This document shows positions 1 through 4,898 of a DNA stretch of 5,140 nucleotides, in pieces; position 1 is the first letter of the stretch, and every line of letters begins with the position of its first letter. Under the pieces are notes generated by a model. The model had not been told where the DNA came from. It saw only the letters and a list, made by a program, of their open reading frames with translations, and did not search any database. Where the stretch lies: assembly GCA_003553305.1 (NCBI GenBank), contig PWEB01000061.1, positions 1-5,140 on the forward strand, given 5' to 3'. A program made the translations under genes and the position numbers. The DNA comes from Syntrophomonadaceae bacterium (GTDB lineage Bacteria; Bacillota; Dethiobacteria; DTU022).

Positions 1-893
1 ATAAGTGGTATATCGATTACACTTCTTCCGGCACAGCACATATGTATGGGATTGAAAATTATATAAAGAGCTTTCAAACCGAATATCAACAGGTAGAAAT
101 TGCCGATACTGATTTTTTTGGGCGGGTCTTAATATTAGACGGTAAGCTGCAATCTGCTGAAAATGATGAATATATTTATCACGAGGCGCTGGTCCATCCA
201 GCAATGCTGATGTGTCCGGCGCCTCGACGTGTACTGGTCACCGGTGGAGGGGAAGGGGCGACCCTGCGGGAAATCCTCAAACACCCTTCAGTGGAAGAAC
301 TGGTCATGGTAGATTTGGATCAACAGGTGGTAGAACTTTGCCGGAAACACCTGGAATCCTGGCACCGCGGCAGCTTTTTGGATAAGCGGGTTAAACTTCT
401 TTTTATGGATGCCCGGCAATACATTGAAGAACAGAATGAACCTTTCGATGTCATCATCAGTGATATTCCCGAACCGGTTGAAAATAGTCCGGCCTTGAAA
501 CTGTTTACAACTCAGTACTATGAATTAATTAAATCCTCTTTAACGGCAAATGGAATTGTGGCCCTGCAGGCCGGAGATGCAAGCCTGCCCTTTATTGAAG
601 CGCACAGCGCAATCAATAATACACTGAAGCAGGTTATGCCTTTTGTGCGCTCCTACCGGACGTTTGTTCCCTCATTTAATACCGAATGGGGTTTTGTGAT
701 TGCATCATCAGGAATTAATGAATTGCCTGTGTCCGATAAGATGGATAAAGAAATTGGAGTCCGGAAACTGGACTTGCGTTTTTTTGATGGTCAGACCTAC
801 TCGGGAATCTTTGCCCTGCCTAAGAATATCCGCAATCATTTAGAAGCAGAAACAAAAGTTATAGATGATAATAACCTGGTTACGATTTACTAA
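1..893 (+). CDS. Polyamine aminopropyltransferase, ACL5/thermospermine synthase-like (5' end outside window)
   Basis: Transfers an aminopropyl group from decarboxylated S-adenosylmethionine to a polyamine acceptor; a soluble cytoplasmic enzyme. The frame is open to the left edge: codons from position 3 read KWYIDYTSSGTAH before the ATG at 42, and this matches the N-terminal beta region of the family, so the ATG at 42 is internal and probably only a few residues are missing. Counting from that ATG: the N-terminal domain has LDGKLQSA (32-39) and DEYIYHEALVHP (42-53). The Rossmann fold has GGGEG (68-72), acidic D91/D93 after strand 2, D123, and the catalytic-loop Asp D141 in SDIPEP. Classical SpeE has D-S-x-D-P at this loop; here the second acid is Glu (E144). 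The segments PALKLFTTQYYE, NTLKQV and VPSFNTEWGF closely recall plant ACL5, as does the C-terminal tail. Product (spermidine, thermospermine or another) cannot be read from sequence. It is probably cotranscribed with the kinase gene 23 bp downstream. Confidence 0.9.
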   Translation, partial: KWYIDYTSSGTAHMYGIENYIKSFQTEYQQVEIADTDFFGRVLILDGKLQSAENDEYIYHEALVHPAMLMCPAPRRVLVTGGGEGATLREILKHPSVEELVMVDLDQQVVELCRKHLESWHRGSFLDKRVKLLFMDARQYIEEQNEPFDVIISDIPEPVENSPALKLFTTQYYELIKSSLTANGIVALQAGDASLPFIEAHSAINNTLKQVMPFVRSYRTFVPSFNTEWGFVIASSGINELPVSDKMDKEIGVRKLDLRFFDGQTYSGIFALPKNIRNHLEAETKVIDDNNLVTIY

Positions 894-916
894 TAATTAA
901 GCAAAGGATGGTATTA

Positions 917-1375
917 ATGGAAACAAGAGAGCGCACGTTTTTAATGGTCAAGCCTGATGGGGTGCAGCGTGGCTTGGTCGGTGAAGTAATCAGCCGTATG
1001 GAAAACAAAGGTTTAAAGTTAGTATCAATGAAGATGATGCAAATTAGCAGTGATTTAGCGGCCCGTCATTACGGGGAGCATAAAGGCAAGCCTTTTTATG
1101 ATGGTTTGATAGAATTTATCACCTCTGCTCCGGTGGTAGCGATGATCTGGGAAGGCGACGATGCTGTTGAGATGTCACGTGCCTTGATCGGCGCTACGGA
1201 TCCCCGGAAAGCTGCTCCCGGCACAATACGCGGCGATTTAGCTGTTTTTACCGGTAAAAATATTGTGCATGGTTCAGACTCACTGGAAAGCGCAGACCGT
1301 GAAATTGGTCTTTTCTTCAATGATAATGAATTTTATAGTTACAAGCTGGCTCAGGAAGACTCCCTTTATGATTAA
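917..1375 (+). CDS. ndk: Nucleoside diphosphate kinase
   Basis: Transfers the gamma phosphate from ATP to nucleoside diphosphates through a phosphohistidine intermediate, balancing NTP and dNTP pools in the cytoplasm. At 152 residues from the ATG at 917 it has the normal family length. Visible signatures are TFLMVKPDGVQRGLVGE near the N-terminus (K12), H51 and Y52, R88, T94, R105 in PGTIRGD, N115, and the active-site H118 in NIVHGSDS with E129 after it. An in-frame ATG at 908 overlaps the only ribosome binding site (AAAGGA, 903-908), whereas the ATG at 917 sits 8 bp behind it and begins METRERTF as in homologues, so 917 is chosen. The gene follows the aminopropyltransferase by 23 bp with no visible promoter of its own and is closed by a terminator at 1406-1436. 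All catalytic residues appear present. Confidence 0.97.
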   Translation: METRERTFLMVKPDGVQRGLVGEVISRMENKGLKLVSMKMMQISSDLAARHYGEHKGKPFYDGLIEFITSAPVVAMIWEGDDAVEMSRALIGATDPRKAAPGTIRGDLAVFTGKNIVHGSDSLESADREIGLFFNDNEFYSYKLAQEDSLYD

Positions 1376-1405
1376 TAGATCTATAAGCTGTTAAATTAAA
1401 AGATT

Positions 1406-1436
1406 AAAGTGGTTTGTAAATTAACCACTTTTTTTT
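1406..1436 (+). terminator. Intrinsic terminator after ndk
   Basis: AAAGTGGTT (1406-1414) pairs perfectly with AACCACTTT (1423-1431) around an 8-nt loop. The 3' arm runs into eight consecutive T (1429-1436). It lies 31 bp after the ndk stop, so it should end the aminopropyltransferase-ndk transcript and insulate the next promoter. The stem is AT-rich and so of moderate strength, but the form is standard. Confidence 0.88.
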
Positions 1437-1444
1437 ATTTCCTG

Positions 1445-1473
1445 TTGTAAAGTAATAAGAAATGATCTATAAT
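1445..1473 (+). promoter_or_regulatory. Sigma-A-type promoter of the cysteine-rich protein/ferredoxin operon
   Basis: The -35 element TTGTAA (1445-1450, four of six consensus bases) is followed by exactly 17 bp and a perfect -10 TATAAT (1468-1473). The expected transcription start is about 1479-1481, leaving a leader of roughly 37 nt before the ATG at 1517. The promoter lies between the ndk terminator and the operon. The start of the inverted repeat at 1473-1503 overlaps the last base of the -10. Confidence 0.8.
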
Positions 1474-1503
1474 ATATATAACTAATATAGTTAGTTATAT
1501 ATA
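1473..1503. promoter_or_regulatory. Perfect 13-bp inverted repeat over the transcription start: probable operator
   Basis: TATATATAACTAA (1473-1485) and its exact reverse complement TTAGTTATATATA (1491-1503) flank the 5-bp spacer TATAG. A shorter palindrome in another register, AACTA-ATA-TAGTT (1480-1492), is nested in it. The repeat starts at the last base of the -10, covers the predicted start site and ends at the ribosome binding site, so a protein bound there would block transcription. Most of the left arm lies at or before the start site, so a full RNA hairpin is unlikely to form; only AACTAA/TTAGTT might. The cognate regulator is unknown. The Rrf2-type protein encoded at 2899-3312 is the nearest candidate, by inference only. 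Confidence 0.7.
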
Positions 1504-1516
1504 GGTGGTGTTTAAA

Positions 1517-2098
1517 ATGTTAGCTACAAAATGTCCCGGACAAGATATGCGTTATTGGACCATAGACGATGTCCACGAAGAAAAATGTCCTCAGTGTGGT
1601 GAAATGATTGAGTTCTTTAAGACTGATATCAGGTTGCGCTGCCCCAATTGTAAATGCAGGGTGGCCAATCCAAAATTTGATATGGGTTGTGCTCAGTGGT
1701 GTGCTCATGCGGAAATGTGTCTGGGTCCAAGCGCAAAGGGCTTGAAACAAAATTCATTAAAGGTTGTTGTTGAGGAAGAGTTTAAAAATATGGCCCGTGA
1801 GTATCCACACATGATCAACACCGTTCAGGATGCAATTAGTGTTACAGAACATAAATGCCGGGAAAAACAAATTAATATGCTTCCGATCATAATAAGTGTG
1901 GCAATCTTTGCTTTAAAAAAAATAGGTTGTATTTCAGATGCAGATACATTTCTGGAGCGGATTAATCAGAAGCAAACATTTCCCCAGGAAGCTTTAAAAG
2001 AAACAAGGACTTTGGTCGACAATCTTTCGACAGAGAAAACAGAAGGAACCATGGAGAAAATTTTATCCGAAATATTGGAGGTAATAAATAATGAGTAA
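1517..2098 (+). CDS. Cysteine-rich zinc-ribbon protein, possibly with a degenerate HD-like C-terminal domain
   Basis: Function unknown. The ATG at 1517 is preferred to the GTG at 1505 because the ribosome binding site AGGTGG (1503-1508) overlaps that GTG and lies 8 bp before the ATG; this gives 193 residues. The N-terminal 70 residues carry C6 in KCPGQDMRYW, a likely zinc ribbon C24-x2-C27 / C42-x2-C45 with an extra C47, then C58-x3-C62-x5-C68 in GCAQWCAHAEMC. The last group with C6 could hold a second metal or Fe-S site (inference). From memory, proteins with this CPGQDxRYW plus zinc-ribbon N-terminus occur in many anaerobes, often joined to an HD phosphohydrolase-like domain. Residues 95-170 here are helical in character with the layout of that domain but lack an obvious HD pair, so any such domain would be inactive. 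There is no signal peptide; a hydrophobic run at 121-132 is probably a buried helix. First gene of an operon with the ferredoxin gene, which it overlaps by 8 bp. Confidence 0.85.
   Translation: MLATKCPGQDMRYWTIDDVHEEKCPQCGEMIEFFKTDIRLRCPNCKCRVANPKFDMGCAQWCAHAEMCLGPSAKGLKQNSLKVVVEEEFKNMAREYPHMINTVQDAISVTEHKCREKQINMLPIIISVAIFALKKIGCISDADTFLERINQKQTFPQEALKETRTLVDNLSTEKTEGTMEKILSEILEVINNE
2077..2081 (+). promoter_or_regulatory. Ribosome binding site of the ferredoxin-domain gene, inside the upstream coding region
   Basis: GGAGG lies 9 bp before the ATG at 2091 and within the last codons of the preceding gene. Together with the 8-bp overlap of the two reading frames it fixes the start and suggests translational coupling. 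Confidence 0.85.
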
Positions 2099-2873
2099 CG
2101 GGGTCAGGAAAATCATAACGATCGATGAAGATAAGTGTGATGGCTGCGGCTTATGTATCCCGTCCTGTGAAGAAGGAGCACTGCAGTTAGTTGATGGGAA
2201 AGCGCGCCTTGTCAAAGACATATACTGTGACGGCCTTGGTAATTGTCTCGGGGAATGTCCCCGGGGAGCAATAAAAATGATCGAACGGGAAGCCGAGCCA
2301 TTTAATCAAAATGCAGTAGAAGAACGTTTAGTAGAGTTGGAGAGGGAAAAAGAGAGAGAGGAGACGCAGGTAAAAAATATTAATGCTATGACCTGTGGAG
2401 CTTGTTGCGGCAGTGCAGAACAGGATATTAGTCGATCAGCGGCAGATAATAATGCTGCGCCGAACCTAGATGCCGGTCCAAAAAGCGATAATAATAATAT
2501 TCCGGAAGCTGAACTAACCCACTGGCCGGTTCAACTTCACCTTGTTCCAGCAAATGCCCGCTTTCTTCAAGGTCAGGACCTTTTAATAGCAGCTGACTGT
2601 GTTCCCTTTGCCCATGCCGACTTCCATCAACAGTTCCTGGCCGGTCGGGCACTTGTAATCGGTTGTCCGAAACTGGATGATCTAAACTCTTATCATGACA
2701 AACTTGTAAAGATATTTAAATTAAACAGCTTAAAAAGCATTAAGCTGGTTCATATGGAAGTTGGCTGCTGTTTTGGACTATCAAAATTGGTAAATTCCGC
2801 CCTGCAGGATGCAGGCCTTGATATACCCCTGGAAGAAATTGTTGTTGGGGTGGATGGCAGTATTAAAAACTAA
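2091..2873 (+). CDS. 4Fe-4S ferredoxin-domain protein with a cysteine-containing C-terminal domain
   Basis: Likely a cytoplasmic electron-transfer or redox-sensing protein of 260 residues; partner and substrate are unknown. The N-terminal ferredoxin domain has a complete motif C16-x2-C19-x2-C22-x3-C26. The second motif is C46-x5-C52-x3-C56: position 49, normally Cys, is Leu, so one cluster may be [3Fe-4S] or use another ligand. A charged, probably helical stretch (about 72-95) leads to a further cysteine group C102/C105/C106 (TCGACCGSA) and a low-complexity Asn/Asp/Ala-rich linker (about 112-140). The C-terminal domain (about 143-258) begins HWPVQLHLVP and carries C170 in AADCVPFA, C192 in IGCPKLDD and C226-C227 in MEVGCC. 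I recall this WPVQLHLVP/GCPKLDD architecture as a widespread, poorly characterised family of anaerobes, sometimes near hybrid-cluster protein or Crp/Rrf2-type regulators. It is cotranscribed with the zinc-ribbon gene and ends 25 bp from the convergent Rrf2 gene, with no hairpin terminator between. Confidence 0.9.
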   Translation: MSNGVRKIITIDEDKCDGCGLCIPSCEEGALQLVDGKARLVKDIYCDGLGNCLGECPRGAIKMIEREAEPFNQNAVEERLVELEREKEREETQVKNINAMTCGACCGSAEQDISRSAADNNAAPNLDAGPKSDNNNIPEAELTHWPVQLHLVPANARFLQGQDLLIAADCVPFAHADFHQQFLAGRALVIGCPKLDDLNSYHDKLVKIFKLNSLKSIKLVHMEVGCCFGLSKLVNSALQDAGLDIPLEEIVVGVDGSIKN

Positions 2874-2898
2874 CTCTATAAATCACTGCATTGCTTAT

Positions 2899-3312
2899 TT
2901 AATCGTCTTTTGGCGCACCTTCAGCAAGTTCTTTGATGGTCACTTTTTCAAGGACTGTTAACATGCTTTGCTGAGCTTTTGACCAGACACCTCGTAAAGA
3001 ACAGTGTGTCTTTTCCTGGCAAGGTGTCTCACTGAAAAGGCAGCGCGTGATTCCAATCGGACCATCTATTTTTTCAATAACCTGTTTCAGGTTTATAAAA
3101 GAAGGATCACTGTTTAACTTTATTCCACCGGTTGGCCCTCTGCTGCCACTGGTCCAGCCGGCTTCATTTAATGAAGTAATGAGTTGGACAACCAGGTTGC
3201 CGGGTATTGAACGATTACGAGCAATTTCCTTGCTGGTAATAATGGTCCCTTTGGGATGTGACGCCAGCTCTGTGAGGATGATTATAGCGTACTCTGCTTT
3301 TTTAGTAATCAT
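2899..3312 (-). CDS. Rrf2-family transcriptional regulator with likely Fe-S-binding cysteine triad
   Basis: DNA-binding regulator of 137 residues, the usual Rrf2 length. The start reads MITKKAEYAIIILTELA, typical of the family. It is followed by the helix-turn-helix (about 25-52, with the recognition region RSIPGNLVVQLITSLNEAG) and the wing SRGPTGGIKL (57-66). C91, C98 and C104 (spacing x6 and x5) fall where IscR and NsrR place their three Fe-S ligands, so an Fe-S cofactor sensing iron, oxygen or NO is likely. Which signal cannot be told. A ribosome binding site AGAGG lies 7 bp before the ATG on the minus strand. The gene is convergent with the ferredoxin operon and divergent from the NfeD gene. 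A promoter with an overlapping inverted repeat (3354-3382) suggests autoregulation. Calling it IscR, NsrR or CymR would be over-specific, and no isc/suf genes are in the window. Confidence 0.93.
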   Translation of the reverse strand: MITKKAEYAIIILTELASHPKGTIITSKEIARNRSIPGNLVVQLITSLNEAGWTSGSRGPTGGIKLNSDPSFINLKQVIEKIDGPIGITRCLFSETPCQEKTHCSLRGVWSKAQQSMLTVLEKVTIKELAEGAPKDD

Positions 3313-3347
3313 AGCTAAACCTCTTTATAAGTAACCATCTTGGTTGT

Positions 3348-3376
3348 ATTATATTTCAGTTTGCTTGCTCAGTCAA
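3348..3376 (-). promoter_or_regulatory. Promoter of the Rrf2-family regulator gene
   Basis: Read on the minus strand, -35 TTGACT (3376-3371, five of six consensus bases) is followed by exactly 17 bp and a perfect -10 TATAAT (3353-3348). The start site is expected near 3341, about 28 nt before the ATG at 3312. The spacer and -35 are covered by the inverted repeat at 3354-3382. Confidence 0.82.
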
Positions 3377-3382
3377 CTGAAA
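3354..3382. promoter_or_regulatory. Inverted repeat in the Rrf2 gene promoter: probable operator
   Basis: TTTCAGTT (3354-3361) and AACTGAAA (3375-3382) form a perfect 8-bp inverted repeat with a 13-bp spacer. A third related half-site gives a tighter palindrome, TCAGT-CA-ACTGA (3369-3380). The block fills the spacer and -35 of the Rrf2 promoter, an effective position for repression, so autoregulation by the Rrf2 protein is a reasonable inference. It does not fit the IscR type 1 consensus well as I remember it. It also shares little with the inverted repeat at 1473-1503, so the same protein need not bind both. Confidence 0.55.
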
Positions 3383-3404
3383 CGGTTATTGCTAATATAA
3401 CTCT

Positions 3405-3432
3405 TTGAATTCAAGCTGTTTTGTATTATAAT
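3405..3432 (+). promoter_or_regulatory. Probable promoter of the NfeD-slipin operon
   Basis: The -35-like TTGAAT (3405-3410, four of six) is separated by 16 bp from a perfect -10 TATAAT (3427-3432). The predicted start is near 3439, about 40 nt before the ATG at 3480. A second TATAAT at 3436-3441 has no good -35. The -35 is part of a 10-bp palindrome TTGAATTCAA (3405-3414). This promoter is back to back with that of the Rrf2 gene in the 167-bp intergenic region. Confidence 0.6.
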
Positions 3433-3479
3433 TAATATAATCGGGATTTCAAATAATTAGAAAAGGTCGCTGATTTGAG

Positions 3480-4865
3480 ATGAAAAATAATAAACTGACT
3501 AAAATAATAATAACCGCTCTGGTTTTAATATTTGCCTTCAGCGGAATTGCTTTCACAAATCCGCTCAGTGCTGATGTTGACTCAAATGTCACTGCTGATG
3601 ATCAGCAGCAGCAGCCGGTTTATTTAGTCGAGCTTGAAGGTGCAGTCACTGCCGGAGACAATACCTTCCTGCAAAGGCAGGTTGAAAAAGCTCTGGAAGA
3701 AGACGCCCAGCTTTTCGTTTTAAGGCTAAACACCCCCGGTGGGTTAGTTGATGCAACTATGAAAATGAATGAGCTCTTTTTAAACGCTGAAGTGCCGGTT
3801 GCCGTGCTGGTCGCTCCATCAGGAGCCATTGCCGGTTCAGCCGGAGCGTTTATCCTTGTTTCTTCTGATATTGCAGCAATGGCTCCGGGAACAACAGTCG
3901 GAGCAGCACAACCGGTATCCATGACCCCGGAAGGAACCCAGGATACCGATGACAAAACCGTAAAATTTTATGCGGCCCATATGCGCAGTATGGCCCGCGA
4001 ACAAGGGAGACCGGCAGAACTTGCAGAACAGTTTGTCACAGAAAATCTTACTCTTGATGCCAGGGATGCCCTGGAAGAAGGAATGATTGAATATATAGCC
4101 GGCAACATAACAGAACTGATGAATGAACTTGATGGAACTGAAATAGAAAAGCAGGGCGTCACATATACCCTTAACACAGCCGATGCCGAAATACTAGGGG
4201 ATGAGATGACTGTAAGCGAACGCCTGCAAAACTGGATCAGTGATCCGCAGATATCCTTCCTGCTCCTGATGGTCGGCTTCTTGGGTGTCTATATGGGTTT
4301 AAGTGCACCGGGAACCATTGTTCCCGAGGTAGGTGGGCTAATCCTGCTCATCCTGGGCATATACGGTCTTGGTTTATTTGATACCAACACCACAGGCATA
4401 GTGATGATCTTATTAGGCCTAGGTTTAATTGGAGCAGAAATATTTACATCCGGATTTGGTATACTTGGTATTGGAGGTGCTGTCTCACTTGCCGTCGGAG
4501 CTATCTTATTGCCCATGGAGCCTTTAATGGCCACTGACTGGTATACCACCTTTTTGGTAACAGTGGCTGGGACTGTGCTTGGCCTTCTGCTAATCATTAT
4601 TGTGGTAGCCCAAAGGGTAATTCAAAGCCGCCGAAAACATACTGGTGGAAGTAAATTTTTCAACGCGCCTGAAAAAGGGGTAACCACTGAAGAACTAAAT
4701 CCGGAAGGAATGATTAAAACCAGGGGTGAGCTTTGGAGAGCGCGCAGTGATGATGGTAACCCCATCCCTCCCCAAACAGAGGTTGAAGTGGTTCGCGCCG
4801 AGACCTTGAAACTGTGGGTCCGGCCCGTGCAAGATAAAAAAGAAAATGCTGATCAGAGCAATTAA
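3480..4865 (+). CDS. NfeD-type membrane-bound serine protease (ClpP-class, long form)
   Basis: Membrane-anchored serine protease of 461 residues, the long NfeD form. Order: N-terminal signal or anchor (hydrophobic about 8-25); ClpP/SppA-like protease domain (about 46-215); a hydrophobic part with roughly five membrane segments (about 258-275, 284-300, 306-322, 326-345, 357-378); and a C-terminal soluble OB-fold domain (about 397-452). The catalytic Ser should be S120 in AGSAGAF and the catalytic Lys K159, which aligns with the Lys of the archaeal 1510-N protease when the downstream RSMAREQGR region is matched. LNTPGGLVDAT (83-93) and APGTTVGAAQPV (135-146) are family hallmarks. In-frame TGA at 3471 rules out an earlier start. 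The ribosome binding site is weak: AAAAGG is 13 bp upstream of the ATG. It pairs with the slipin gene 33 bp downstream. In archaea the homologous protease cleaves the C-terminal region of the partner stomatin; here that role is inference. Confidence 0.95.
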   Translation: MKNNKLTKIIITALVLIFAFSGIAFTNPLSADVDSNVTADDQQQQPVYLVELEGAVTAGDNTFLQRQVEKALEEDAQLFVLRLNTPGGLVDATMKMNELFLNAEVPVAVLVAPSGAIAGSAGAFILVSSDIAAMAPGTTVGAAQPVSMTPEGTQDTDDKTVKFYAAHMRSMAREQGRPAELAEQFVTENLTLDARDALEEGMIEYIAGNITELMNELDGTEIEKQGVTYTLNTADAEILGDEMTVSERLQNWISDPQISFLLLMVGFLGVYMGLSAPGTIVPEVGGLILLILGIYGLGLFDTNTTGIVMILLGLGLIGAEIFTSGFGILGIGGAVSLAVGAILLPMEPLMATDWYTTFLVTVAGTVLGLLLIIIVVAQRVIQSRRKHTGGSKFFNAPEKGVTTEELNPEGMIKTRGELWRARSDDGNPIPPQTEVEVVRAETLKLWVRPVQDKKENADQSN

Positions 4866-4884
4866 AAAACATTTTATTATTTAT

Positions 4885-4891
4885 AAGGAGG
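4885..4891 (+). promoter_or_regulatory. Strong ribosome binding site of the slipin gene
   Basis: AAGGAGG, a full match to the anti-Shine-Dalgarno core, lies 7 bp before the ATG at 4899 and fixes that start. It is much stronger than the site of the NfeD gene upstream, which suggests more slipin than protease is made from a shared transcript. Confidence 0.85.
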
Positions 4892-4898
4892 TTTTATT

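Noticed and set aside
42..44. ATG at 42 as the true start of the aminopropyltransferase
   Set aside because: The frame is open to the left edge and the 13 codons before it encode family-typical sequence (KWYIDYTSSGTAH); no ribosome binding site precedes this ATG.
908..910. ATG at 908 as the ndk start
   Set aside because: The only ribosome binding site (AAAGGA, 903-908) overlaps it; the ATG at 917 is correctly spaced and begins the conserved protein.
1473..1503. Riboswitch or attenuator in the leader of the zinc-ribbon operon
   Set aside because: The leader is only about 37 nt, too short for a known riboswitch, and most of the left arm of the repeat lies before or at the predicted transcription start.
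1505..1507. GTG at 1505 as start of the zinc-ribbon gene
   Set aside because: It lies inside the ribosome binding site AGGTGG that serves the ATG at 1517.
2874..2898. Bidirectional terminator between the convergent ferredoxin and Rrf2 genes
   Set aside because: The 25-bp gap and flanking codons show no stem followed by a T-run on either strand.
3047..3334. 95-residue forward reading frame opposite the Rrf2 gene
   Set aside because: Antisense to a clearly recognised regulator, with no ribosome binding site and no recognisable domain.
4289..4597. 102-residue reverse reading frame within the NfeD gene
   Set aside because: Mirror of the membrane-spanning segments of the sense protein; low-complexity composition and no start signals. 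The same holds for the reverse frames at 3620-3955 and 3968-4177.
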